A DNA stretch of 64,000 nt from Spironucleus salmonicida (taxonomy: Eukaryota; Fornicata; Diplomonadida; Hexamitidae): positions 1,571,197 to 1,635,196 of the forward strand of contig CM035320.1 in the NCBI GenBank assembly GCA_000497125.2, written 5' to 3'. Each line of letters opens with the position of its first letter. Position 1 is the first letter of the stretch. Shown one piece after another: positions 36,101 through 48,932 of the stretch. The position numbers were made by a program, and so were the translations under genes. The notes under the pieces were generated by a model. The model saw only the letters and a program-made list of their open reading frames with translations. It searched no databases and was not told where the DNA came from.

Positions 36101-39100
36101 TTAATAATGATTCTGTTCTGAAAGAATATTGCTCAATTATAGTTTAAGCGCCAAAAATAAATGAAAACTTTTTAGATTCATTTTTCAAAAGTTTGTATCC
36201 TGATCAAAGTTAAAATTGGAATAATGACTTTATTCAAGGATATTTTATGATTCGTTAAAGTTTCCCTTCGTTAATTGCTGATAATTTTACTGTAATTTAA
36301 AAAATGTTTTCTAATAATTAGTTTATAGTAAATGTTGATAGTAACCCAATTCAATAGGATATTATGGATATACTTGATTCATATAATGATTATAGGGGTG
36401 AGAATTCAGAATTAGTAACTTCTAATATAATTAAACATTCGACAGATAAAATTATGCGATAAACTAATTTGCACTCACTGTTCTTTGCTTTAAGGTAAAT
36501 AGGTTGTGTTAATAATGTTGTTCTGTAACAAATAACAGAAAGAATATCATCATTATCTTTATTAGGTTTCTTGAATACCGATTAATCATCACCATGGTCA
36601 GATGCAAATTTAATTTTAACTGGAAGATTTACATTATACACAGCATGGGAATCATTTTTAATTAATTAATCAGTTAAGTAGCATCAAAAAATTATTAATT
36701 AAAATTAGACCCTGATAAATAAAATGGTACGGGAATAGCCAATGATTAATAAATCTATAGTAGATTCAGATCTAAAATCTCTTTCAATAAAGATTGATGA
36801 TGATATTTTAGTTGGATTTAAGTATTGCGAGACTAACCCTTTTTGGTTTGGCCATGTAATGGAGTAAGCAAAAGCATCGCCAGATTTATTTGATCCTTTG
36901 ATTTTAAGTAGGTCAATCGAAGTATTTGTAAAACTTATGAGTCAAAAGTAAATTATTTAATCATAAATTGATTCTATGTATAAATATGGTGTTAAAGTAC
37001 ATTCAGATACATCGTTAACCGGAGTATAAAATGAAGATGGTTTATTTTTGGCTAAAAAGTATTTACTTTAACTGTGCTAGTATGATCAAATTTTTGAACG
37101 ATTTGATGATTTTGATGCTAAAAAATCTCCACATTTATTACGGATTGAGAATATAACATTAAACTCAGAATTAAAAGTTAGAGAGAAAAAGCAAGATTTT
37201 GGAGGATTGTCATTAATTTCTTCATTAACTATCAAACCCGCAACCTATTATTTAAATCTTCAGAATGCAACCCTTTCTACTTATTAAAAAATTGTAGATA
37301 ATATATGTGTTTTTAGTGGATTTTAAACAGTTAATATTAATACCAAGGAGTTACCCGAGAGACTTATATTTGACGTTAAATAAATATTTTAAATACTTGA
37401 TGAGTCTGTTAAAAATTCAAAGTTATTAGAACATGAATAATCTTCTTCATTATTATCATAATTAATAGCTTATATGAATACTTTGCTAAAATACACACAT
37501 TTATCAAATCAAATTAACTAAATATTATTGGCCACAGTATTGAGAATTTCAATTGGTTTATCTTTAGGAATAAAGCCGTAAGTTTTTTTGAATGTAGATC
37601 CCGATGCATAAATTTAGCTCAGTGGAATCTACGTAACTTCCAAACTTTCAACATTTTTGCCATCGAATTATTTATATGGAGGCAAATCACTAACACAGTT
37701 ACCGTTAACAGCCCCAATAAATGAAAGATTTAGTAGTTATATTTAAAACCAAGATGAATACGAATTTGTTTAATAAAAATATAATGCAGATAATTCTTAT
37801 TATGAACAGTTTATATAAGAGCCAATCGATGTAGTTCTTATTGCACCTAAATCAATGTTATAGATGACTACTACTTTTAATGTATCTTTGTTGGTTTTGT
37901 TTAGTGTAACATTAGATCCGTTATCGTGCTTGTCTGGCTTATTTACAGAAGACGAGATAGGCCAAATTTGCTAAATTTCATCAATTTAAATGGGTTTTGA
38001 TTACACACTTAAGCCATAATAGTTGGGGACAATATTAGCAAAGCATTTTAGTTTCTTAATGATTAATGATGAACCATCAGGAAAAGAGATTAAATTAAGT
38101 CAGGCAGTTAATACTGAGATTACGTTTGATATTTTGAAGAACAAAGCCATTGGTTCCATAAAATCTCCTATACTAGAGTTATTATCTGGAATATTAAATT
38201 ATTAAGATTTAACACCAAAAGATGAATATAGAGAAAAGAAACACAAAATTGAGGCAGTTGTTATTACTGCTCCGTAACCACCTATAAAAATACTAGACAA
38301 GTTAATTTTAGATTTACAATTCAAATCAATTACGAATAAGTATAATTTAGTTTAACTCAACATGACTAATCTCATTTCGTTGTTTAAACTTTCGAATTGT
38401 TCTTTACCAGAGTAAATTGATTTTCCTGAAAAAATTAAATTTAATTTTAGTACTTATTTAATGAATTATGCGCTTGGTACATTATAAATGTATTAATTCT
38501 TAGTTAATTAGTCTTAAGGCCCTACTATTTCATTACCACAGTTTACTAAATTAACGACTTGTATAGCGAATACGATATTATAGAAATGTAGTGCATTTTT
38601 TAAGGCATTAAATAATATTTTCCTAGCATTTAGAACATATGAATAGCTGTTGAGCAATAATAAAATGAAAAATAAAGAGATCGATTTATAAAGTTATTCT
38701 TATATAGAATTTGAAAAAAGCATACAACAATAATCTGTATAAATTGTTAATGGTAAAGAAATATAGATAAATGATCAGAAAACGATGGCTTTTAATGAAT
38801 ATCAAACTCTACGCGATTATTTTTTATAAATAATTAAATAGCTTTCAAACGAATTTATATTACATTAAAATGCTGTATAAACAAGCCATTATGATGCAAT
38901 ATGTATCTCATCATATCTTACTTTTAGCATTACAAATTTAGTCTCACAATAGTAGGCATCTTAAATACTGTCAAATGGGGTTAATAGTGATATAGATCCT
39001 CATATGTAAGATTTAGTTGAGTAATCATTTAATAACCCTAGATAGATAGCACCATTTAATTTATTATTGGTTTCTTAACTTTAATTATATGGATTTAGAG

Positions 39101-42100
39101 TATAATATCCTAGAGAAGATTCTGATGATAACGTTCTGGTGATAGGAAGAAATGCATTAATGTAGTAAGATATGCTTTATTTATCAAATTATTTTGATAC
39201 TGTAGGCTTTGACTGGCCAATTTATATAACATTAAAATTATTGTAGATTCATTGGTAACCATCTGATCCACCATATAAATTATTAACCTCATTATGTGCT
39301 CATTATTAAACTGGAAAAAATTTATTTTTTGTTAGTAATAAACTTGCTATTGCTGCAGGTATACTCGTTGAATCATTAAAAAGAAATAAGTAGAACAAAT
39401 AAGATTATTTTAATTTAACATAAAAGACAATTGACGAGGATGATATAGATGAAAATTCTGTAGCAAAATCATTAGTTTTAGATATGTAAAAACGTATATA
39501 GTCTATTGACCTTTCTATTTAACCTCATGAGTTTGATTAGTAATTGTCTAAAGCAATTGGAACAGAAGACTGTACCATTTTATTTAATAATTTTGGTATA
39601 GGAAATAAAACAAACTCAGCAACTCTTAGAAAATTTTTAGAGATGAGATAAAAAGGTAAAATTGAAAGAAGGTCATTAGTCAAAATAGGTCGTGTTACAG
39701 CTATCACAAATAATGCATTGAATGCTTATTCTGTAGTTATTGCAATGGCATCAGATGTTAATTTTGCCGAAGCAATGAAAGATACAGGATTATTGACTCA
39801 AGAAATTCTAGACGAGGCTGGGATTTGTATACCGTATGGAATGGGCGAAGATAATAATGGATAAGATGAAAAATAGGAAAGCATTACTTAGTTGTTAATG
39901 TAAGCTTGTTTTGGAGATAATACTAGTAATAGATCGCAAATTGAGAGAGTCCGATGTTGCATTTAGCGAGTCAATACGTTAGTTTAAGATTGTAGCAATA
40001 AAACATTCAATTTTATTAAAAATAAAATTATATTAATTGATAGAAAGAACATTAAAGATAACAATATTTCTTTAGATAATTTGTGGGAACGAATAGGAAT
40101 TTTAACTCTAAAAGGTTCATATTCGCCATAATTTGTATTATTCTCTACTATTCTTACAGATTCACAAACGTAGAAAGATGAATTACAAGAGCTGTACACT
40201 TAGTTTAATCAGCTGGCTATTTCATAATATAGTAAAGAATAGTTAACATCTAAAAAATAAGAATATAAGAATAATGGCAATTTAATATTTATAGGATGTC
40301 AAAATTATAGGTATTTATAAAATGAAGGTAAATAGCATTTATAAAGATTATCATTAGCCTTATTATAGTTAGATAAAATTTTCTATAATCTCAGTATTTT
40401 ACATTTACCTGCTCATGCGATTATTTCTCCAGATTAGTTAATCATCCTGAAATCTGTAGTTAAGTAAAAGATTTCCTAACTCAACTAAGAATTATAATAA
40501 AAAGCATAACACACATGTTCTTTACAATAAGACGGATTTTCTTTCTCTCATACTTATCATCTAACATATTTCCTTATGAAATAGCCAGATTAATTTATTA
40601 AATTAGTATGCAAGGCCATACTATCATTCTTATATTAATCTATATTCCCACTTTTACCTCAGATTTATACTGAAGCGTTTTATAACTATACGCATATTAT
40701 ATTCATGTCATTTGTAAGAGTCATTCACTTTAAATATCCTAATTCTATACCTTTTGATGTTGAGGAAGAGAATACAAAGGATAATAATCAAGAAGTAATA
40801 CTGATGCAATAATTATTATCATTTTCATTTGATGATTATTTGAAGTTAATTACATCTTAATAGCTAATTAACATTATTTCTAAGAAATCTAAATTTTCGC
40901 TTTAATCTCCATTGTTAGGAAGTCATGCAAAAGATGTGTCTAAAATATCATAAGTATATGAGTGTTTACCAGAAATTTGTAAACTAGCATCTAACATAGC
41001 ATATTGTTGGTTAGGCTTAAGTTAAGTATCCTCTTATAATTACTATATTGAGAGTTCAATGACGTGGTTTATTTAACATCATTCAGCCCTTATATCTTTA
41101 ACAGATTCACCAAATCCTTTCTTATCATGTGTTGCTTATTATACTACTAGCAACTGTATTGCAGGATCAGTTTATGAAAAAGCATTCAAAAAGTTGTAGG
41201 GAAAGATGCAAAATATATAATTTTTACCATAATTTCCACCATTATTAGAAAAATTGAATGAGGCGTCATTATTTGCATTATTGGCTATTTCTATAGCTAT
41301 TAAACCTTAGATGCTCGTTTAAACGTTTGGGTACTATTCAATATTAATAGGTGATATTTTAGGCGAAGACTACATAACTTTGAAGAAATAATTTATTCCT
41401 TCGGTTAAAAATAATTCATCAGGATTTGTTAATTGCAACTCTATCAAGCCAAACAGAGTATGTGATATTTCTACAGTTTAAGAAAAACTTATGATATATG
41501 TTAAGTTCACATGTGCCATTGTTGGATGTAATGATTTGCCAGATATTTGCCCTAAAGATTTGATATCAGACAATATTTTTGGGTTGTATGCAGCTCTATT
41601 TACAAATATGAATTATTGCTTAGAGTATAAATAATTGTAATATGATTATGAAACTAAAAAACAACATGCTGCTGTAGGAGAATAATTTTTAGGATTGCCC
41701 CCGTCACCAACTTAAGTATTAGTAGTATTTTACGATAAAAATATAGCAATAGATTTATTTATTTAATTAGTATATTCATTTTTAGAATTGGATACTTAAT
41801 TGTTATTTTAAAATTAAATTTCCTTAGAACTAATACAGGAATATGTAGTTATTGTTAGTGCTAACCCCATTCTTTAGGGGCGGGAAGTATTGTAAAATAT
41901 TAAGTAGTTAATTTTATAAAAAATAACCATCAATAGATTTGTTGCTATTAAACCTATTATAATATTAATTCCATCTACCACGCAATCAGCTTCTAATATT
42001 AGTAAATTTGGAATAAGTTCTACATAATAATGCGGTGATGAAGTGGTGTAAGAATTTTTAGCAAAATTATCAGAAATTCAGGAATTAATCCCTTTATCAT

Positions 42101-43827
42101 ATTATTATTTCTAGACACCATAAAATTTATATAGTTTATTTCTGCATAATTTTAGTTTATCACTTGCAACGTTTTACTCGCTAGCAATATAATAGTTTGG
42201 GAATTTTGGTAATATTCCAAATGAAATAATAAATTTAACATCAATACGTGGACTTACTATTACAATATTGAGATAAAGTTTTTTGTAAAATCGACCGTAG
42301 ATGCTATCGATTGATGCAGATTTGGTACCTTTATTACGACGAATATTTAATTCATCGTTTTCTAAATTGAGAAAGTAGAAGTTAGATCTAACAAATGCAG
42401 ATTTTGGTTCGATCGCTACAGCAGATTTAGGTTTTGTATAATATGATTAAACTATTGACATAGGTTTCCCTAAATATTACTTAGAGAAAGTTGATTAATA
42501 AATGCTAAGTTTATTATTCAATGATGCAGATAAGCTTAAGTTCTTTTTACCTTAAAATTTAATTTAGACATTTGAGAAGTAAACTAATATTAAGGCAGAT
42601 ATAAATTTAATCAAAAATCTTAATTCGGATTCATCAGATGATGAGGTACAAATTAGTGGTAGTAAAGATTAATAATTGATTATGTAGGCTAGATTAATGT
42701 AATAGTCTAAGATGTTACAAAAAATTATATAATCAGGTGGTAAGATTAAATATAATATTATGTTGAATAGTGATACAAACTAAAATAAAGAGTCGGATAT
42801 ATTAGATTTGATTATGAAACATACATTTTCTATAGGTGATAAAGTAGAATAGATTACCGACTTTTCATTTAATAAATTCAAAGATTCCGTAGCTAACTAC
42901 TATATAGCGGATAGAGAAATATAAAATATTCCATTTTCATTACCAAGTGGTCAGGTATTCGATTTTCCGAGATAAATAACAACATTTGATCAGTTTGAAT
43001 AGTTTGTTATGTCATTGGTCAAGATTGATGAGACATTTTATGAGGATAATGCTGCCATATTCTAACGAATTAATCCATTTTAAAGTCATAGATTTGTTTT
43101 TACTAGCTAATTTTCCCAAAAGGTATTTACTTAAGTATCATAATATTCAGTATAATAGCTTTAAGAACAGATTCCATCAAGTCTAAGAAAGGTGTTACTA
43201 AATTCTAAGATGTATTAGAATATAAAATTCGGAAAAAGAATAATACAGAAGAATATCGGTGATTTAGTTTAACATATTATGACTAGCTAGTCATCTTAAT
43301 ATTTAAGTGGAGACAGATCATTTGTTCATTTTAAAAACCATTATATTATTAATGGTATTTTATTTGCCCCGATTATTGGTGATATATTCAATTATATGCG
43401 AGTTTAAGTAGCTATTAAGTCAATGATATAGCTATCAAGTTTGAAAATATTATTGTTATTAGATTATCCTGCTAAATAACCTCGTATTGATAGAGAGGGC
43501 AATATAGTTTTAACAGATAAGAAACCAGGATTAGTTATATAAATTAGAGGATTAGAACTAGTTGGTGCATGTTATGATAAAAATATATAAAGCATTGTAG
43601 ATTAAACCCCTGAATCATTATAAGGGTTCGGAAGTTATTTTGATATTTATGCCATCGTTAGTTCCTGTGAAGGTCATAGAAAGGATATAGTCAATAACGG
43701 ATTTATCCCTGTTCCATTGAATGTTGGTGGATATTGTTATGCTGAATTATTACTACCCAATAAAACTAACAGGCCTGACTAAGAATGGGTAGATCGGGGT
43801 GTATTTTTAGGAGTCAGGTCTGGGTGA
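27136..43827 (+). CDS. Giant protein, probable highly divergent dynein heavy chain
   Basis: A single frame without TGA runs from ATG 27136 to TGA 43825-43827, 5563 codons. The best family evidence is the C-terminus. GLVIQIRGLELVGACYDK followed by TPESL, then the end EWVDRGVFLGVRSG, match the dynein C-terminal pattern (GL-x-LEGA-x-WD ... P-x-x-L ... WI-x-RGVALLL). A P-loop-like GDRAEGKT lies at residues 2841-2848, followed by a helix as in AAA modules; another glycine-rich site near position 31150 (SGGLLGKQQCGKF) is degenerate. No canonical dynein GPAGTGKT was found, and the protein is about 1000 residues longer than usual heavy chains. It therefore looks like a dynein relative with weakened ATP sites, or a fusion. 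Flagella or intraflagellar transport would be the natural setting. The single long frame is certain, the identity moderate. Confidence 0.6.
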
Positions 43828-43871
43828 TATATAAATTTATATTTTATAATACATGTATAATCTAAAATTTA

Positions 43872-44780
43872 ATGTAAAAATTGCAAATTGATGAAGAACT
43901 GACATTTTAAAGCTTGAAAAAATAGGACAATACTAAAATAAACAAATTACAATAAGATATAAATAGATTGACTGACTAGGTTACAAATTTACATTAATCA
44001 ATTGTAAAAGATATAGATGATAATAATGTTGATACATACTAACAATTATTAAAGAAAAATTAAAAATTAGCAGACAAATATGAATTAGCACATTAAATAA
44101 TTGATTAATATAGAAATTTGATTAGGTTAATTATTGAAAAAGAATCAACTGATAATGTAACATAAGAGGTAGAACGATTAGTATTTAAATCTATAAAATA
44201 ACTGGAAGAAACGAAATATTAATTGAATACAAAAACCTAATAACTAGAGTCTTATAAGTAAACAGTGGATAATTTAGAAAAATCTTTATAGAACACATAA
44301 ATAATATAGCCAAATTAATAGATTACTGATATTTCATTAAATGCAAATGATTTAGAAGATATGATTAAAAGTAATTGCAATTTTTATTAAAAGATTCAAT
44401 AATAAATAGAGAATATGACGCATTATAACTCAACTCCAGTATAATAAATTATATAAAAAGATTTGGCAGTTCCATTCATTCATAGTTAGATTGAGCATAG
44501 AAAGATTACCAAATAAAGCAAAATTATATGTGTTGTTAAAAATTTAATATCTAATGTCGAAAATATTAATAATAAGTCCGATGAATTGGTCAAAAAATTA
44601 AGACAAGATAGGTCATAAAAAATACCAATTTTTAATGTTTATTATGAAATAGATACAGAAATTAAATAACTAAAAAATAATTAAACTTCAATGACCACTA
44701 TTTAAAGTATAGTCAACAATAAATATGCTTTTGCATCAGAACAAATTGTTAATTTATTAATAGTTTCCAATTCACAGTGA
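43872..44780 (+). CDS. Coiled-coil protein, 302 aa
   Basis: ATG 43872 to TGA 44778-44780, starting 45 bases after the giant gene's stop behind an AT-rich box (about 43828-43850). Long heptad-like stretches cover residues 1-150 (KLQQDINRLTDQVTNLHQSI and onward), followed by an Asn/Gln-rich segment and a C-terminal domain (about 195-302) with mixed pattern (IICVVKNLISNVENI). The last nine bases overlap the 3' end of the minus-strand gene at 44772, so the two reading frames share their stop region. No specific family was recognised. Confidence 0.7.
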
Positions 44781-45605
44781 ATTATTTTATAAACTAACTT
44801 CAAAACACCCATTTATAAGGTAAATACCAAAATTGTCTTCTAATATTATAATAATAACTTAACGCATACTGATTATACCTTTCAGTGTCAAGGATTCATA
44901 ATAAAAATAATTCATCTCTTAGTCAATTCTGCAAAATTCTAGTTTAATAAATTTAAGATTCATAATTCCACTTTCATATATAACCTCGACAACATTACCA
45001 TAATATTCCTATTGTAAAAAATTATCTATTAAACCTTTAGTCATTTGCTCATATACTCTCAAAATATTGCTTTATCCTAAAAATTCACCGAATCCAGTAC
45101 TGATGCCCATGATATTAAAAGCATCACATAATCCTACCCCAGGAACTACAGTTAGAGGAAGCCTGCCAGATTATCCCATCCCAGAGCTGCTGAAAACAGC
45201 AGTGTTGTTATCATTCTGATACAAAAATCCGATTGTATCAGTAGTTTTCTTCTATGAAGCTTACCAGTCTTCGGAAACTTAAAAACAGTCGGCAAAACGT
45301 TATACATTATCGCCAAAACAACAACAACAAAGCTCATCACTTTTGATATTTTCAAACACTATTTTCGAAGGGGTTGGATGATAAAAATCAAATTTGGAGT
45401 CAATTTTTCCGTTTAGAATCAGTGTTACAGCACAGGAGAAGGAAGCATTCCGGCCGCAGTTTAGCGAGTTTGAATTTTCAAAAAACTACGACAGCAGCTA
45501 ACAGAACGTTACTGTATTTTTAATATTTTAGGAGATAAAATTTATGATACGTTAAATGAAACCATCAGATGGAATAAAGTCGGCACCTAACGAGTATATA
45601 ATCAT
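44772..45605 (-). CDS. Hypothetical protein, 277 aa, with a Cys run
   Basis: Minus-strand frame from ATG 45605 to the TGA ending at 44772. The first residues are MIIYSLGADFIPSDGFI. The middle carries four consecutive cysteines (DELCCCCFGDN, near residue 95) and a Gly/Ser-rich loop (VFSSSGMGQSGRLPLTVVPG), then an alpha/beta C-terminal half (GISTGFGEFLGQSN region) and beta-type strands. It is compact and probably globular, but no family was recognised. Another minus frame between 45059 and 45355 is open but covers only part of the area and lacks this continuous pattern. The stop overlaps the convergent coiled-coil gene by nine bases. Confidence 0.6.
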
Positions 45606-45680
45606 TATTTCAAAGAAATTAAAAAAAGATAAATAATTTTATATAATCAATAGTATAAAATATTTTTTTTCATTATTGCA

Positions 45681-45700
45681 ATATTATATAATAATATAAT
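45681..45700. promoter_or_regulatory. AT-only core promoter candidate for ISWI
   Basis: ATATTATATAATAATATAAT, 29 bases before the ISWI ATG, lies in the 124-base divergent gap between 45606 and 45729. Confidence 0.4.
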
Positions 45701-45729
45701 GATTATTTGACAACCACTCTATTATTAAA

Positions 45730-48700
45730 ATGAGTCTTTAGGAAAAAATTCGTGAAATGAAGTAGATTTGCGGCATTTAAGATGTAGATATATCAATGAC
45801 AGATGGTACGGGCGATAAAAATGTTGATTTGAGACGAAATATTGAAGAAAGTTAGTTTACAGAAGTTTCTGAATCTCTGGCTACAACTGTGAAATAAGAA
45901 AGACAAACAAATATGATAAATTTAACTTAGCAACCAAAAATATTAGTCGGTGGTATCTTGAAGTCATATTAATTAGAGTCATTATAATTTTTACTTAATA
46001 TTCATGCAATGTCAATGAAATATAATTCCCATTTTGTATCTAATGGAGTTAAAAAACCATTAGAGTATCAGATTAACGCAATTCTTGCAGATGAAATGGG
46101 TCTAGGCAAGACTATATAAACGTTATCCTTACTATGTGCCGTATAGGAATTTTATGGAATTAAGGGAAAACACATGATTATAGTTCCTAAATCTACAATT
46201 ATATAATGGGAGCAAGAATAGTAGAAATGGTGCCCGTCCTACAGGTTGATTAAACTTATTGGTGAAAAAGAAGAGAGATAAGAGGTTTTAACATCAATAA
46301 TCAAACCTTAAAGATTTGATATTTTATTAACAACCTATGATTAAGTAAGAATAGAGTAAAATACATTATAAAAAATACATTTCAGTTATGTTGTAATGGA
46401 TGAGGGACATAAGCTTAAAGATATAGAGTCTTAAATTTCATCTGTTATTAGATCTTTATAAGCTGATCATTTATTGTTGTTAACAGGTACACCAATTTAG
46501 AATAATTTACATGAGCTATGGTCTTTGCTTAATTGCTTGATGCCGTATTTGTTTAACAATCCCACTGAATTTGTATCTGTTTTATAATAGGCAGAAAATG
46601 CTGATTAACTTTAGGAAATTTTAAAGTTATTTTTGATTAGAAGAGAGAAAAAAGATGTAGAAACGTTACCAGATAAACATGAGTATTTAATACATTGCCC
46701 CATGACTAAATTATAAAAAAGACTATATAAAGGCATATTAATGAAGGATTTGGATTAGCTATCTTCAGCAGTTAATACGAAGTCTGCCGATCTAGGAAAA
46801 ACATCGTTACTAAACATTCTAATGCAATTAAGAAAATGTGCTGACCATCCATATTTATTTTCTGGTGTGGAACCAGAACCATTTATAGATGGTCCTCATT
46901 TATACAATTGTGCTGGTAAGATGGTTGTATTATAATAACTTATCTAAAAAATTTTAGCTAGAAAAGAAAAAGTACTTATATTTTGTTAAATGACTACTAT
47001 GCTAAATATCATCTCAGATTTTTTAAATATAACAAATATTTCACATTGTAGAATTGATGGATCTACTTAATTAGATGAAAGAGCGCATTTTATGAAAGAA
47101 TTTATGACAAATGTTGATAAATATCCCGTTTTTTTGCTTTCTACAAGAGCAGGTTGTTTAGGTTTAAATTTAACAGCTGCTAACCACGTCATTATTTATT
47201 AGTAAGACTTCAACCCATAAGTTGATGCTTAAGCAATTGGTAGAGCTTATCGGATTTTGCAAAAGAGAGAAGTCCACGTTTATCGTTTAGTAACAGAAAA
47301 TTCTGTGGATGTTAAAATATACGAAAGATCAGTCGTCAAAATGTAACTAGATGAACTTATTATATAAAATGGGAATTTTTCCGGCTAAGATATCAGTGCT
47401 GATGTGACTTCTAAGAAAACTTCAAAGAATAATCTTATGGATATGATAGCTTTCCAAACTGATCAGTTATTTGAAGAAAAAGATGAACAAGCTGAGAATT
47501 AAATACTAGATTACAACTAACCAGAGATTGTTTTCTCAGACGAGAAAATGCAGGAGCTCCTCAAAGATGCATCAATTTTCTAAGAATAAACTGTATAAAC
47601 AGCAGAATAGATCAAAACCAAGGCGTCGGAAGTAATAAATAAATTAGCATCGGACGGTAAATTAGAATCATTTGATGCTAAGGAGCTGTATAAGTTCGAT
47701 GGGGAGGATTTTGCTAAGCATAATATCAAAAAACTTACTTAGTAAATGTATAAGGAGAAGATGGCAAAATTGGAAGAGGATAGACTTGCAAAGAGATTTT
47801 ATCCAGATCAAGAAGAGTTCTAGGAGGCGAAAGGTGATAAAAGGTGGTATCCTTCAATGGCAAAATTCAGAAAGAATTAGTCTTTGTACAAACCTGATAT
47901 TTATCTTTTGGATAAGCATTTTTACCAGTTGTAAACCAAAGTGACGAATGAAATTACGAAAGTCATTGAACCCTATTTCCAAAAAAATAAAGATGTCACT
48001 TTCGAAGAATATATTGAATAGATATAAGCCAAAAAACCAGAATAATATTAGTTAAAATATACAAATATTCACTTACCTGGATTGACTGAAGATGAAGCGA
48101 TTTAATACTTATCATATTGTGAGTAGAATTGCCCTTATATCAATAATAAGGAAATTTCGAAAAAAGATTTCACTTTCATCCTGCAATCAATTTGTGATTA
48201 TGACCCTTCTTTATATCCTGAAGATACTGGCGTGAGAAGAATAAAATATATAACGGCATAGGAATAAAAGGAGATAAATAATCCAGTTTTAGGTTATACA
48301 CTTTTCCCAATGGAGTTATTGTCATAGTCAGATTATACAATTTTAGATGGAAAGGAAATTGATGTTACTGGTATAGAGGATTTATCGCTATCATATGATC
48401 ATTTTATTAGTTGTTATACTAAATAGCAAGCACCTCTTGATGAGACTGAATATAGAATGTACTGCGAGGCTTTAGTTTAAAATCTAGGGGTTTTGGAAGA
48501 AAGTTAAAAGATCAAAAATAGAATTGAAAAGGCTAGGTAGAAAAGAACTTAATACTTCTAAAAGATCAAATCTTTAAGGCTATATATCGAGTCATATAAC
48601 CCAGATGCTTTGCTTACAATGAAAATTCCTTCTATATAATAATAAAAAAGAGTATTTACTACATTACATGATAGGTTTTTACTAATTGCTACTGATATAT

Positions 48701-48852
48701 TTGGATTTGGGTGCTGGGAAGAAATTGTTGCGTTGATACGTGTCCATCCTATGTTTATATTTGACTGGTGGTTTAAGGCAAGAGATGAGGGAGAAATATC
48801 ATCTAGAGTGGATAAGCTTATTAAGGCTATATAAAGAGACACTTCAGCATGA
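45730..48852 (+). CDS. ISWI: ISWI-type SNF2 chromatin remodelling ATPase
   Basis: 1040 residues, one frame. The SNF2 helicase motifs are clear: motif I DEMGLGKT (121-128), motif Ia/Ib with IVPKSTI and W-x-x-E, motif II DEGH (224-227, normally DEAH), motif [22 protein letters not shown], then the second lobe with [28 protein letters not shown] and QAIGRAYRI. The C-terminal third is diagnostic: a SANT/SLIDE-like end with [20 protein letters not shown], then [20 protein letters not shown], matching the ISWI pattern (DRFL...F-x-FDWF-x-KSR...E-x-x-R). ISWI enzymes slide and space nucleosomes using DNA outside the core. The N-terminus before the helicase is short (about 120 residues). A histone-fold gene of CHRAC/NF-Y type lies at 58488. 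Assignment is firm; only the variant DEGH box is unusual. Confidence 0.9.
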
Positions 48853-48890
48853 GTAATTCCTTTTAACATTGTTGCCTTGTCACATTCCTA

Positions 48891-48910
48891 TTTATTATAT
48901 TATAATACAT
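48891..48910. promoter_or_regulatory. AT-only core promoter candidate for the Polo kinase
   Basis: TTTATTATATTATAATACAT lies 23 bases before the ATG at 48933, within the 80-base gap after ISWI. Confidence 0.4.
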
Positions 48911-48932
48911 TGATATTATTTTCACTTTATTG

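Noticed and set aside
42986-43186. Plus-strand 66-codon frame
   Set aside because: It is an alternative frame inside the giant gene, whose own frame is uninterrupted here and contains the C-terminal motifs.
45059-45355. Minus-strand 98-codon hydrophobic frame
   Set aside because: It lies within the 277-codon frame 44772-45605, which is longer, continuous and better in composition.
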